Positions 1-9,255 of a stretch of 64,000 bases of DNA are shown piece by piece. The notes beneath the pieces were generated by a model that was given only the letters and a program-made list of their open reading frames with translations, was not told the origin of the DNA and ran no database searches. How positions within the stretch are numbered: the first letter of the stretch is position 1; the number at the start of each line of letters is the position of its first letter. The translations under genes were made by a program, and so were the position numbers. The stretch comes from Terriglobus roseus (GTDB lineage: Bacteria > Acidobacteriota > Terriglobia > Terriglobales > Acidobacteriaceae), in the NCBI RefSeq assembly GCF_900105625.1, contig NZ_FNSD01000001.1:1736001-1800000 (forward strand), given 5' to 3'.

Positions 1-1023
1 CTGAAACACTGTCTGCACAAGGCCCTTGCCGAAGGTGGTTTCACCGACGATCAGCGCGCGGTCGTGATCCTGCAACGCGCCGCTTACGATCTCTGCAGCA
101 GAGGCTGTATTGCGGTTCACGAGGACGATGATGGGATACTTCTTGCCCTGCTCACCATGGTTCGCCTTATAGACCACGTCCTGGAAGCTGCGGCCCTTCT
201 GGCTGACGACGATGTCGCCGCGGCTCAGGAACTTGTCGCTCATCGCGACAGCCTCATTCAGGAGGCCGCCCGGATTGCCACGAAGATCAATGATCAGGCC
301 CGTCATCTCGGGGCCAAACTTCGTCAGGGCGTCTCCGACTTCATGGGAGGTCGTCTCCATGAATTGGGTGACGTGGATGTAGCCAATTCCTGGCTTGATA
401 AAGTAGGCCAGGTCGACGGAGGGGCGCGGAATCTCATCACGCGTGAGGTCAAAGGTCAGCGGCTTGTCGGCACCTTCACGCTGCATCTGCACGGAAATGT
501 GGGTGCCCTTCGGGCCCTTCAGCAGATTGCTGACAGCGAGCGAGTCCATGCCATCGGCGCTCTTGCCTTCAATGAAGAGGATGGCGTCGCCAGGCTTGAT
601 GCCGGACTTGTATGCGGGCGACCCATCGAAAGTATCGATGACGACGACGCGCTGAACGCCATCCTTACCCATCTGCGGCTGGATATGCATGCCGACGCCG
701 TAATAACGTCCGTGCTGATCCTCGCGCATCTGCGCGTATGCCTTCGGATCGTAGAAGTTACTATGCGGATCCAGCACATGCAGCATGCTCGGGATCGCGC
801 CGTCGTAAATAACCTTATCGACCTTGTCCGTATCCAGCTTGTCCGCGTAGTTGCCTTCGACGACCGAATACACGTCCGTGAACTGGTGCAGGCTGTCCCG
901 GACAGTGCTCTCGTCCGTGGCGCTTTGGGCATTCACGCGGCCATTCAGCATGGAACCAGCCAGCGCGCAGGTGCCGAAGAACAGCGAAAGGGAGACAAGT
1001 GCGCGGCGTGTACGTGTCGGCAT
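1..1023 (-). CDS. S41 family C-terminal processing peptidase (3' end outside window)
   Basis: Serine protease of the carboxy-terminal processing (Ctp/Prc) family, which trims or degrades envelope proteins on the periplasmic side of the inner membrane. The 341 visible codons show an N-terminal hydrophobic segment (about residues 8-28) that should act as signal or anchor, a PDZ domain (about 105-195, including the GIKPGDAI segment) and the protease core. The catalytic serine is in NTASAAEIVSG (S308) and the general-base lysine in TFGKGLVQ (K333), so the active site is complete although the C-terminus runs off the window edge. I chose the ATG at 1023; an in-frame ATG at 1044 would add seven residues. 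It is divergent from the PPIase gene, with about 290 bp between them that probably hold both promoters. The family call is firm, the substrate is unknown. Confidence 0.93.
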   Translation of the reverse strand, partial: MPTRTRRALVSLSLFFGTCALAGSMLNGRVNAQSATDESTVRDSLHQFTDVYSVVEGNYADKLDTDKVDKVIYDGAIPSMLHVLDPHSNFYDPKAYAQMREDQHGRYYGVGMHIQPQMGKDGVQRVVVIDTFDGSPAYKSGIKPGDAILFIEGKSADGMDSLAVSNLLKGPKGTHISVQMQREGADKPLTFDLTRDEIPRPSVDLAYFIKPGIGYIHVTQFMETTSHEVGDALTKFGPEMTGLIIDLRGNPGGLLNEAVAMSDKFLSRGDIVVSQKGRSFQDVVYKANHGEQGKKYPIIVLVNRNTASAAEIVSGALQDHDRALIVGETTFGKGLVQTVFQ

Positions 1024-1311
1024 GCGGTACCTGAACCTCAGCATGGTGCGTTGGCCATCTGCCTGTAAGAGGCAGGGCGCTCCAGAGTAAGACGGAGTAT
1101 AGCACCGGACTGTCACCCGGAAATCAGTCTGCGGCTTCGGAATTGTGGCGCAATCGCCCGCTTTGGCATCGCCCCACGCGCGCGGACAAGCATCTCGCAC
1201 GCGTAGAATACGAGTTGTCTACCCAGCGCGCTTCATCGCCCGTCCAACACCCTGTGGGCACGGTGCGGCACGCGCGGTGTGGCACGCTCCGAGTCTCCTT
1301 TGCAGGTACGC

Positions 1312-3249
1312 ATGACCGAATCGACCAGGCTGTTCCGCGCCGGCATCTTTGCCGGTCTGCTTCTCTCCACCGCGGCTGTATCCGTGGCCCAGCAGGCTCC
1401 CGCAGCCGCACCATCGAGTCTTCCGGTGCCGCGGTATCAAAGCCCCGGCGTGCCGCAGGCCCCGGCGCCCGCGCCCGTTCCGGAGTTCAACCTGCCGCAG
1501 ACGCCTGCCATTACTCCCAACGCGACCGTCGTTGAGGATGTGATCGTGCGTGTGAACGATGGCATCATCTCGCGGTCTGACCTGGAGCGCGCGGAAGCCA
1601 GCCTGCAGCAGGAGCTGGCGCAGAATCCCGGAGCCGCGGGCGACGCCACGGAACGCCAGAAGAACCTGCTCCGCGACCTGATCGACCAGCAGCTTCTTCT
1701 GTCAAAAGGCAAGGAACTCGGCATCAATCCGGACGCCGAGGTGATCCGTCGTCTCGACGAGATCCGTAAGCAGAACAACCTGCCCAGCATGGAAGCGCTT
1801 GAGGCGGCTGCCCGCTCGCAGGGCGTGTCCTTTGAAGACTTCAAGGCCAACATTCGCAACAGCATTATCACCGGTCAGGTTGTGCGTGACGAGGTCGGTC
1901 GCAGCATCCGCATGAACCGCGCAGACGAGCAGAAGTATTACGACGCGCACAAACAAGATTTCGTCCAGCCCGAGCAGGTTCGCCTGTCCGAGATCCTGGT
2001 ACCGACCGCGGCCAACGCAGACGATACGCAAATTGCTGCGGCCCTGAAGTCCTCGCAGCAGATCTACGACAAGCTCAAGGCAGGCGCTGACTTCGCCGCG
2101 ACGGCCAAGGCCTCCTCAGGCGGCCCGACTGCCGCACAGGGCGGCGATCTCGGCCTGTTCAAGCACGGCGCGCTTGCGCCGGTGCTGGAGGAGAAAACCT
2201 TTTCGCTGCCGGTCGGTGGCTTCACGGAACCCACGCGGACACGTCAGGGCTTCGTGATCCTCAAGGCGGTCGAGCATCAGCAGGCCGGTTCACCGCCGCT
2301 GGCGCAGATCGAGGGCGAGGTGCAGAACGCCATGTACCAGGAGGCGATTCAACCTGCTCTGCGTGCGTACCTGACGCGACTGCGTGAGGAAGCATTTATC
2401 GATCTGCGCGCTGGCTTTGTGGACAGCGGCGGCAGTGCGAAGCAGACCAAGCCCGTATTCGCCGCGTATATCGCACCCGTGCCAAAGAAGAAGACTGAGA
2501 AACAGCGCATGGACGCAGCCGCTGCGGGCCGCATGGCACAGCAGAAGAGCGCTGCTGCAGTAGCGTCCGCTGCTCCCGCGACTCAGGAGCTGGACAAACA
2601 TGGCAAGCCGAAGAAGGTGAAACGCGAGAAGGTCCGTATGGGCCAGGCACCGCGCACCGCACTTCCCGACGCTCCGGAGACCGCCGAGGCGACAACCGAT
2701 GCAGCTGCGCCGGGAGCTGCGATCAGCCCGCTGCAGGGATCGGCCAACACCATCTCGGCCAATGCGCCCGACGAGGATGCACTGACACCGAAGCAGGCGC
2801 CTCGCGCCAAGACTCGCTATGCTTCGCGTGAGCCGGAAGTGAAGCAGGCCAAGATCGAAGCCAAGACTGCCAAGATCGTCGAGAAGGCCAAGGCAACACC
2901 GATCGCCGCGACCAGCGAAGAAAAGCAGACGCAAAACGTGCAGGCGCAGGCGCTCGGTCTGAATGGCAGCAACGCCAAAAAGCAGAAGGTGAAGCGGAAG
3001 AAGGGCGATCCGAAGGATCGTCTGCAGACCAAGCCGGTCGAGCCGAAGGCTCCGCTGAACGACAACGGTCTGCCAGATCGCCTGCACCAGGTGAATGCGC
3101 CGACGCGACCGGACGGCACCAAGGTCACCAGCGACAGCACCACGCTGCCGCCGGCCAACCAGCCCGCTCCCGGGAGCACATTACCCAGCCCCGCTCCTGC
3201 CGGCACGGGTGCGGCGCCGACCAGCAACCAGCCCGTTCCACAGCCGTAA
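1312..3249 (+). CDS. SurA-like periplasmic peptidyl-prolyl isomerase with long Lys/Ala-rich tail
   Basis: Periplasmic foldase that should assist outer-membrane protein maturation. From the ATG at 1312 (645 aa) there is a signal peptide (residues 1-27, ending VSVAQQ), a Pro/Ala linker, a SurA-N-like helical domain (about 75-200) and one parvulin/PpiC domain (about 222-322, with VRLSEILVP and RQGFVILKAVEH). Typical SurA proteins have about 430 residues; here roughly 250 further residues (about 390-645) form a low-complexity Lys/Ala/Pro/Thr tail without predicted fold. A GTG at 1279 is in frame but would put 11 residues before the signal peptide, so 1312 is preferred. The next gene is downstream of a strong hairpin, suggesting a single-gene transcript. 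Confidence 0.85.
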   Translation: MTESTRLFRAGIFAGLLLSTAAVSVAQQAPAAAPSSLPVPRYQSPGVPQAPAPAPVPEFNLPQTPAITPNATVVEDVIVRVNDGIISRSDLERAEASLQQELAQNPGAAGDATERQKNLLRDLIDQQLLLSKGKELGINPDAEVIRRLDEIRKQNNLPSMEALEAAARSQGVSFEDFKANIRNSIITGQVVRDEVGRSIRMNRADEQKYYDAHKQDFVQPEQVRLSEILVPTAANADDTQIAAALKSSQQIYDKLKAGADFAATAKASSGGPTAAQGGDLGLFKHGALAPVLEEKTFSLPVGGFTEPTRTRQGFVILKAVEHQQAGSPPLAQIEGEVQNAMYQEAIQPALRAYLTRLREEAFIDLRAGFVDSGGSAKQTKPVFAAYIAPVPKKKTEKQRMDAAAAGRMAQQKSAAAVASAAPATQELDKHGKPKKVKREKVRMGQAPRTALPDAPETAEATTDAAAPGAAISPLQGSANTISANAPDEDALTPKQAPRAKTRYASREPEVKQAKIEAKTAKIVEKAKATPIAATSEEKQTQNVQAQALGLNGSNAKKQKVKRKKGDPKDRLQTKPVEPKAPLNDNGLPDRLHQVNAPTRPDGTKVTSDSTTLPPANQPAPGSTLPSPAPAGTGAAPTSNQPVPQP

Positions 3250-3267
3250 GCAACCAGCACGAACGAG

Positions 3268-3293
3268 AGGGGCGCGGCGAGAGCCGCGCCCTT
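3268..3293 (+). terminator. Rho-independent terminator after the PPIase gene
   Basis: GGGCGCGGC, loop GAGA, GCCGCGCCC forms a perfect 9-bp stem starting about 20 bp after the stop codon, followed by TTTCGCTT. Confidence 0.75.
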
Positions 3294-3336
3294 TCGCTTG
3301 CCCGGAACAGCTACGCCGCACAGTATTCTGGAACCT

Positions 3337-4323
3337 ATGAAGGACTTCTATATTGCCGATGCGGCGCAGCATGAGAACGCCGTGATCACCTCTTACTTTC
3401 TGCTGTCGCAGATCTCTGCCCGCGACAAGAAGGGTGGCGGCGGACAGTACCTGGCGCTGACTCTGGCCGATAAGACCGGCACCTTCGAAGCGCGCATGTG
3501 GGAGGACTTCGCCAAGGCACTCACGACCTGCTCACAGGGTTGTTATGTCAAGGCGATGGGACGCATCGACAAGTACCAGGGACGCTTCCAGATCACGCTG
3601 CAACAAATGCGCTCGGCAGCTGACTCAGAGATCGATGTCTCTGACTTCCAACCGGCTACGCAGTATGACGTCGACACTTTATGGGCTGAGTTGAACCGCT
3701 TCGTCGACGGCTTCACGAATCCGCATCTGAAGCAGCTCGTTCGCAGCTTCCTCGATGATCCTGATCTGGGTCCGGCCTTCCGTTCAGCACCCGCAGCCAA
3801 GATGCTGCATCACGCGTGGATCGGCGGGCTGCTGGAGCACGTCGTCTTCCTGCTGCGGCTGTGCGGGCGTGTTGCGCCGCAATACGCAGAGGAGGTTGAT
3901 CCCGACCTGTTGATGACCGCTGCAATCCTGCACGACTTCGGCAAGGTCCGCGAACTGGCCTGGAAGACGAGCTTCAGTTACACCACGGAAGGCCAGTTGC
4001 TGGGTCACATCACCATCGTGATCGGCATGCTGCGTGAGCGCATCGCCGCGTTGCCGGAGTTCCCGGATCGCCTCCGCATACTGGTCGAGCATCTGATCCT
4101 CTCGCATCATGGACGCTATGAGTACGGCTCGCCCAAACTTCCAATGACGCCAGAAGCCCTGGTCTTCAGTGCTCTCGATGATCTGGAAGCCAAAATGCAG
4201 AACATGCGCGCCGAGTTCTCGAAGGCTGTCGAAGCCGGCAAAAAACCGGACGAGGTCACCGAATTTTCACGTTCCATGGAGCGGGCACTGCTGAACTCGA
4301 GGGCCTATCTGGCTAACGAGTGA
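3337..4323 (+). CDS. OB-fold/HD-domain 3'-5' exoribonuclease, YhaM-like
   Basis: Predicted cytoplasmic exoribonuclease of the YhaM type. The N-terminal part (about residues 15-95) is an OB-fold nucleic-acid-binding domain (LTLADKTGTFEARMW). The second half (about 150-300) is an HD phosphohydrolase domain with metal ligands visible in HHAWIGGLLEH, ILHDFGK (H199-D200) and LILSHHG. The length of 328 aa from the ATG at 3337 fits the family (about 315 aa); an open frame continues 39 bp upstream, but the ATG before KDFYIADA matches the usual N-terminus. The gene converges with the PBP gene across a repeat-bearing spacer. YhaM in Bacillus degrades RNA and single-stranded DNA; the same activity is inferred here. 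Confidence 0.85.
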   Translation: MKDFYIADAAQHENAVITSYFLLSQISARDKKGGGGQYLALTLADKTGTFEARMWEDFAKALTTCSQGCYVKAMGRIDKYQGRFQITLQQMRSAADSEIDVSDFQPATQYDVDTLWAELNRFVDGFTNPHLKQLVRSFLDDPDLGPAFRSAPAAKMLHHAWIGGLLEHVVFLLRLCGRVAPQYAEEVDPDLLMTAAILHDFGKVRELAWKTSFSYTTEGQLLGHITIVIGMLRERIAALPEFPDRLRILVEHLILSHHGRYEYGSPKLPMTPEALVFSALDDLEAKMQNMRAEFSKAVEAGKKPDEVTEFSRSMERALLNSRAYLANE

Positions 4324-4392
4324 TAGGGGTACCCCCTCCCCCATTTTCGCTAAATATTACTTTCGAAAAGGGTTGACGATTCCCGATATGGC

Positions 4393-4449
4393 AAAAATTA
4401 GATTCCAAAGGAGTTACGGGTAAAAATAAGATTACAAAGGACTTAGCGG
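4393..4449. repeat. Two tandem AT-rich direct repeats of about 28 bp
   Basis: The copies begin AAAAATTAGATTCCAAAGG and AAAAATAAGATTACAAAGG and end in TTACGGGT / TTAGCGGA, so about three quarters of positions agree. They are markedly AT-richer than the surroundings and are preceded by TTGACG. Whether they bind a protein or are a mobile-element remnant cannot be told from here. Confidence 0.55.
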
Positions 4450-4458
4450 ACAATAGAA

Positions 4459-4488
4459 AAGCGGGAGAGCCAGTTGGCTTTCCCGCTT
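4459..4488. terminator. Hairpin between convergent genes, likely bidirectional terminator
   Basis: AAGCGGGA-GAGCC, loop AGTT, GGCTT-TCCCGCTT makes a 13-bp stem with one G-T pair. It is flanked by AAAA on the left (a T-run for minus-strand transcription) and lies between the stops of the exoribonuclease and PBP genes. Confidence 0.65.
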
Positions 4489-4562
4489 CGTTGTCATTAT
4501 TGTATCGCGCGTGTCAAGCGCTCTCGGTGCCTACCATTGCCGCCCCCAATACAAAACGACTC

Positions 4563-4680
4563 CGGGCGCCCCATCCTTTCGCGGCTTCGTCGCGAAAGGG
4601 TGGGATATCGCGCAGAGCGCCAACCTCTGCGCACCTGAGTAGGCCACCCCATCCTTTGGAAGAGGACGGGGCACCCGGTG
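4563..4680. repeat. Composite palindromic repeat, copy 1 (degenerate)
   Basis: Left unit GGGCGCCCCATCC with stem CTTTCGCG / CGCGAAAG; middle inverted GCGCAGAG / CTCTGCGC; right unit CCACCCCATCCTTT ending GACGGGGCACCCGG. Same architecture as the copies at 20207 and 43311, with more divergence. Confidence 0.75.
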
Positions 4681-4697
4681 ATCTTCACAGCTCGCTG

Positions 4698-7337
4698 TTA
4701 TCGCGGGATGGTGATGGGCTGTGGCGGTGGCGATTGTGGGGTTGCGGGCTGGCTTGGTGTGGGCTGGATGTTGTTGTCTTCGTGCTTGCCCAGGCCGAAC
4801 ATCTTCTGGAAGATGTTGCGATGGGGTGTGCCGTCCGGGTTCAGATTGCCGCTACCGTTATTGCCATTGACGCCGCTGCTGTTCGTGCCGCTGCCGCCGC
4901 CAGTCATGTTGGTGCCTGCGGTGCTGCTGTCTGCGCCGAAGAGTGAGCCCATGATGCCGGTGCCGTCGCCCATATGGCTGCAGGTGTTGTGTGGCTGCGT
5001 GCCTTCCACGAAGGCTGCCGTGTAGTTGGCGATAGGGCAGGTTTCGTCTGCGAGCTGGCTGGTGGCCTTGTCGATGCGGTAGAGGCTGATGCCGTCCGGC
5101 GCAGGTGTGAAGGGCTTCATGTCGCTGTACTGCGGCAACTTAATGGCGCGCTTCATGAACTCAGCCCAGATGGGTGCGGCCGTATCGGCACCCTGCACCT
5201 TCTTGCTCAGGTTGTCGGAGATGTCCGTGTAGTCATCGTTCCCGATCCACACGATGCACAGCAGGTTGGACGAATAACCGGCAAACCACACGTCGTGCGA
5301 GGTACCGGTCTTGCCGGCAGCCGGGGCCGTAAAGCCAAGCGCACGGACGCCCGCCGCAGTGCCGCGCGTCATCACGCCTTCCATCATGGACTGCGTCAGG
5401 AAGGCCACTTTCGGGTCCAGGACCTGCCGCGCTTCCGGTGTGAAATCGGCTACGATGTCACCGCGATCATTGCGAACACTTGCCAGCAGCCACGGATTCA
5501 GATGCACGCCGCGGTTGGCAAAGACGGTGTAGACACCCGCCATATCCATGGGCGTTGCGCTGTACGTACCGATGGCAACGGACGGCGTGGGCCGCGCGGA
5601 AGTGATGCCGGCGGAACGCGCCATCGCAGCCACATTCTCGAATCCCACACGCTGTGCCAGCGAGATCGTTGCAATGTTGAGGGAATGCTCAAGCGCCACC
5701 TGGGCCGGCACCATGCCGGGATACTCGCCACGCTCAAAATTGCCGGGCGTGTACGACTTGCCGCCCGTGCTGAAATCCTGCGGATCGTCGTTCAGGGGCG
5801 TGACCGCAGTGAAGGGTCCGCTGTCACCCAGCGCCTGCCCCGCCACGCTCTGCGAGAAGGCGGTAGCGAAGACCAGCGGTTTGAAGATGGATCCCGTCGG
5901 CCGGCTGGAGACTGCATGGTTCAACTGCGACTGGCCGTAGTTGCGGCCACCCACCAGCGCAAGCACCTGGCCTGTATGCGGATCGAGGGCGACGAGGGAA
6001 ACCTGGGGATACTTGAGGGGTGTATCGCCCTGGTGGCGCTTGCGAATCATCTCGTCGATGCGCGGCATCATTGCCGCTACGGCATCGGCGGCGGCCTTCT
6101 GCAGATCAGGGTCGAGCGAGGTGTAGATGCGGAGGGGCGAACCGTTGTTCTGCTGGTCTCCCAGGCGCTGCTGCAGTTGGTCGTGCACCATGTCGACGAA
6201 GTAGGGTGCTTCGCTGGCGTCGACGTTCTGCGGCGCCAGCTTCAGCGGCTCGGCCTGCGCGCGTTCGGACTGTGCGGCAGTCAGAGAGCCGGTTTCCACC
6301 ATGGATCGCAGCACAAGGTTGCGGCGTTCCAGAACGCGTTCGGGATGGCGGAAGGGGTTGAAATAACTGGGGCGCTGAATGATGCCCGCGAGCAGGGCAC
6401 ACTCCGCCAGGTCAAGCTGCTTCAGGTCTTTTCCGAAGTACGCCTGTGATGCTTCCCCGAAACCATTGATCGCGAAAGAGCCACGCTGCCCAAGGGGAAT
6501 CTGGTTGGCGTACATCTCGAAGATCTGCGGTTTGCTGAAGCGCGACTCAAGCTGCAGGGTGATCATGATTTCGATCAGCTTGCGCTTGATGTGTTTCTCC
6601 GGGGAAAGGAAGAAGCCACGCGCCAACTGCTGCGTGAGCGTCGATCCGCCGCAGGAGAAGTGACGGCTCAAGGTATCTTCCACACCGCACTTCACCAGCC
6701 GGCCGAAGTTAAGGCCATTGTGCTCAAAGAAGCGGCGATCTTCAATCGCCGTGACGGCCTGCACCAGTCGCTGGGGAATCTGGTTGTAGGTCACCAGCCG
6801 GCGCTTGGTGCGGTTCTTACTCTCGCTCAGGCTGGTGATGAGCTGCGGCTCCAGCTCGTAGGCGCGCAGCGCGGCACCGTTGTCCGCGGCAATGTTTTGA
6901 ACGATACCGCCCGTTGCCGTGATGGTGGCGCCATCCGTGGAATGAAAGGAGCCGGGGCCGGGCTTGATGGTGATGGTGTCGCCCGAAAGCTGGTAGGTGC
7001 CAAGGTTCGAGTTGGCGTTATAGCCAGCCCGGCGCAGATCCTGTGCGATGGACTCCACCGTCAACGTCTGGCCGGTGCGCACCTCTTTCGGTGCGGCATA
7101 AATCTGTGCCGTGCTGGCGAAGAGAGGACCGTTGTTCATACGGTCATCCACCACTTTTTGGTAGTGGTTGTAGTAGTAGCCAAAGGTGATGGCGCCCACC
7201 AGCAGGCATGCCAGACCGACGACGACAAGGAACAGCAGGGCGCGCTGCCACAGCGGCCGATAGCCGCGGGGACGACGTGCTCGTGGGTCTTCGTCGTACC
7301 GCTTGCCGCCGTTGCCGAGCTTTACCTTGACCGCCAT
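4698..7337 (-). CDS. Class A penicillin-binding protein, bifunctional (PBP1A/1B type)
   Basis: Bifunctional peptidoglycan synthase. From the ATG at 7337, preceded by a good AGGAGG site, it has 879 aa: a cytoplasmic basic N-terminus, a membrane anchor (residues 33-53), a UvrB-domain-2-like segment (about 80-165), GT51 transglycosylase (about 175-345, catalytic E199 in AIEDRRFFEH and the GGSTLTQQLAR motif) and a transpeptidase domain with SxxK at S483 (TGSIFK), SxN at 552-554 (SLN) and KTG at 676-678. The last ~100 residues are a Gly/Asn/Ser-rich and then Pro/Gln-rich tail, unlike most PBPs. An open frame continues 44 codons upstream but lacks a supported start. All catalytic motifs are intact. 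It lies just downstream of proS on the same strand with a gap of about 100 bp. Confidence 0.95.
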   Translation of the reverse strand: MAVKVKLGNGGKRYDEDPRARRPRGYRPLWQRALLFLVVVGLACLLVGAITFGYYYNHYQKVVDDRMNNGPLFASTAQIYAAPKEVRTGQTLTVESIAQDLRRAGYNANSNLGTYQLSGDTITIKPGPGSFHSTDGATITATGGIVQNIAADNGAALRAYELEPQLITSLSESKNRTKRRLVTYNQIPQRLVQAVTAIEDRRFFEHNGLNFGRLVKCGVEDTLSRHFSCGGSTLTQQLARGFFLSPEKHIKRKLIEIMITLQLESRFSKPQIFEMYANQIPLGQRGSFAINGFGEASQAYFGKDLKQLDLAECALLAGIIQRPSYFNPFRHPERVLERRNLVLRSMVETGSLTAAQSERAQAEPLKLAPQNVDASEAPYFVDMVHDQLQQRLGDQQNNGSPLRIYTSLDPDLQKAAADAVAAMMPRIDEMIRKRHQGDTPLKYPQVSLVALDPHTGQVLALVGGRNYGQSQLNHAVSSRPTGSIFKPLVFATAFSQSVAGQALGDSGPFTAVTPLNDDPQDFSTGGKSYTPGNFERGEYPGMVPAQVALEHSLNIATISLAQRVGFENVAAMARSAGITSARPTPSVAIGTYSATPMDMAGVYTVFANRGVHLNPWLLASVRNDRGDIVADFTPEARQVLDPKVAFLTQSMMEGVMTRGTAAGVRALGFTAPAAGKTGTSHDVWFAGYSSNLLCIVWIGNDDYTDISDNLSKKVQGADTAAPIWAEFMKRAIKLPQYSDMKPFTPAPDGISLYRIDKATSQLADETCPIANYTAAFVEGTQPHNTCSHMGDGTGIMGSLFGADSSTAGTNMTGGGSGTNSSGVNGNNGSGNLNPDGTPHRNIFQKMFGLGKHEDNNIQPTPSQPATPQSPPPQPITIPR

Positions 7338-7437
7338 CGTCCTCCTACGTGTCTCCGGCCGATGGGCGACCGGAAGCGTCACAGGGCCCGTAGACTCCGC
7401 CCACTCCCGATCGCACCACGCCGCACGACTTGAAACA

Positions 7438-9255
7438 CTACTCCGCGTTGGACGCAGTCCCGGTGCCAAGGGTCTGTTGACGGATGGTGATCATTGCATT
7501 CACCACATCGGCGACGGCGATGTTCTCCGTGTTGCCGCTGAGACGATCGACCACTTCCAGCGTGCCGTCTGCAAAGCCTTTGCCGATGGTCACGCGATAC
7601 GGCACACCGATCAGGTCCGCATCCTTGAACTTCGATCCGGCACTGTCGTTGCGGTCGTCCAGCAGGACGTCGAAGCCGGCCTGTTCCAGGTCGAGCGCGA
7701 TCTTCTCGCCCGCTGCGGCAAGTGTTGCGTCACTCTGCTTCGTGACCGTGACGACGACTTCGAAGGGCGCGATCGACGGCGGCAACGCGTAGCTGTACTC
7801 GCCGCGGTCGTTCTTGCCCTTCTTAGCGGCGGACTGCTCGATTGCCGAGGTCAGGATGCGCTCGATGCCGATGCCGTACGAACCCATGATCGGCGTGACT
7901 TCCTTGCCGTTGTTGTCGAGCACGCGCGCGCCCATGGACTGCGAGTACTTGTAGCCCAGCTTGAAGATGTGACCGATCTCAACTGCCTTGCCCAGGCGCA
8001 GGGGCTGACCGCCGATGGGGTCGGGCTCGCCTTCGTTGATGTTGCGGATGTCGGCGATGACGGTGGGCGTGAAGTCGCGGCCGGGAGTGACGTTGCGGAG
8101 GTGGTACTCCTCTTTGTTTGCACCAGCGATGAGGTTCTTGCGGCCCCCCAGCGCGGCGTCGAGCACGACGAGCGTACCCTTCTCTTCCCCGGCTTTTGCG
8201 GCAGCGACCCCGATGGGACCGAGGTAGCCGGCGGGTGCGCCGAAGGTGGCTTCAATCTCTTCCGCGACCATCGGACGCAGCTCCGCGCCGCCGACGAGCG
8301 AGCCGAGCTTGGCCTCGTTCAACTGGTGGTCGCCGCGGAGGAAGGCGACGATGGTGCGCGTCTTCACGATGCCCTTCGCATCTGCGGGCCAGGTGGCAAA
8401 CATCGCCATGGTCTTGATCTGCGCGTGCTTCTCAACGCCGAGAAACGCGCCGACTTCGTCGATGGTGCGCTGGCCGGGCGTGTGCACGAGTTCCGGTGTG
8501 CCGTCGCCGCTTGCGTCCAGGTCTGTGACGGCTGCGAGCTTCGAGGTCGCCTTCTCGATGTTGGCGGCGTACTTGCCGTCGGGCGAGCTTGCGATCCAGT
8601 CCTCCCCGGCGTCGGTGTAGACCATGAACTCCTGCGACTGGGAGCCGCCCATGGCGCCGCTGTCTGCCTCGACGGCGACGAACTCCAGGCCGCAGCGGGT
8701 GAAGATGCGGCGGTAGGCTGCGTCGTGCTTGTTGTAGCTGACGTCAAGGCCGGCCTCGTCGATGTCGAACGAGTACGAGTCCTTCATGGTGAACTGGCGC
8801 ACGCGGAGGAGGCCGCTCTTGGGGCGGGGCTCGTCGCGGAACTTGGTCTGGATCTGGTACCAGATCTGGGGGAGCTGCTTGTAGCTGCGCAGTTCGCCGC
8901 GAGCGATGGAGGTCATGATCTCCTCGTGCGTCATGCCGAGGCAGAGGTCCGCGCCTTTGCGGTCCTTGAGGCGGAACATGTTGTCGCCCATGCCGGTCCA
9001 GCGGCCACTCTCTTCCCAGATTTCACGCGGGTTCAGCGCGGGCAGGAAGAACTCCTGCGCGATGGTGTCCATCTCCTCGCGCACGATGCGGTTGATCTTG
9101 TTGATGGCGCGGGTGGCAAGCGGCAGGTAGCTGTAGATACCGGCGCCAAGCTGGCGAATGTAGCCCGCACGAAGCAGGATCTGGTGGCTTGCGACCTCCG
9201 CGTCTGCGGGTACGTCACGCAGCGTGGGAATGAAGAGTTTGGACCAGCGTTGCAT
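7438..9255 (-). CDS. proS: Prolyl-tRNA synthetase
   Basis: Class II aminoacyl-tRNA synthetase charging tRNA-Pro in the cytoplasm. The 605-aa product has the bacterial ProRS order: class II core with motif 1 and 2 segments ([14 protein letters not shown] at the start, then [18 protein letters not shown]), the inserted editing (YbaK-like) domain in the middle (about 225-415, including [17 protein letters not shown]), motif 3 ([16 protein letters not shown]) and the C-terminal anticodon-binding domain. Start at the ATG at 9255 ([14 protein letters not shown]), the conserved N-terminus. Length is normal for the family. Confidence 0.97.
   Translation of the reverse strand: MQRWSKLFIPTLRDVPADAEVASHQILLRAGYIRQLGAGIYSYLPLATRAINKINRIVREEMDTIAQEFFLPALNPREIWEESGRWTGMGDNMFRLKDRKGADLCLGMTHEEIMTSIARGELRSYKQLPQIWYQIQTKFRDEPRPKSGLLRVRQFTMKDSYSFDIDEAGLDVSYNKHDAAYRRIFTRCGLEFVAVEADSGAMGGSQSQEFMVYTDAGEDWIASSPDGKYAANIEKATSKLAAVTDLDASGDGTPELVHTPGQRTIDEVGAFLGVEKHAQIKTMAMFATWPADAKGIVKTRTIVAFLRGDHQLNEAKLGSLVGGAELRPMVAEEIEATFGAPAGYLGPIGVAAAKAGEEKGTLVVLDAALGGRKNLIAGANKEEYHLRNVTPGRDFTPTVIADIRNINEGEPDPIGGQPLRLGKAVEIGHIFKLGYKYSQSMGARVLDNNGKEVTPIMGSYGIGIERILTSAIEQSAAKKGKNDRGEYSYALPPSIAPFEVVVTVTKQSDATLAAAGEKIALDLEQAGFDVLLDDRNDSAGSKFKDADLIGVPYRVTIGKGFADGTLEVVDRLSGNTENIAVADVVNAMITIRQQTLGTGTASNAE

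Larger units (their letters stand above)
4324..4697. other. Convergent intergenic spacer with AT-rich direct repeats, hairpin and palindromic repeat
   Basis: No gene seen. In order it holds a GGGGTACCCC palindrome right after the exoribonuclease stop, an AT-rich stretch with two imperfect 28-bp direct copies (4393-4420 and 4422-4449), a strong hairpin (4459-4488) and a degenerate copy of the dispersed GGGTGCCCCA palindrome family (4563-4680). Confidence 0.8.

Noticed and set aside
64-1068. 334-codon plus-strand frame at the left edge
   Set aside because: Opposite strand of the S41 protease, whose catalytic Ser and Lys are read on the minus strand.
4372-4400. TTGACG as a promoter -35 box in the convergent spacer
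   Set aside because: No convincing -10 box at 16-18 bp and no gene downstream; mentioned only as context.
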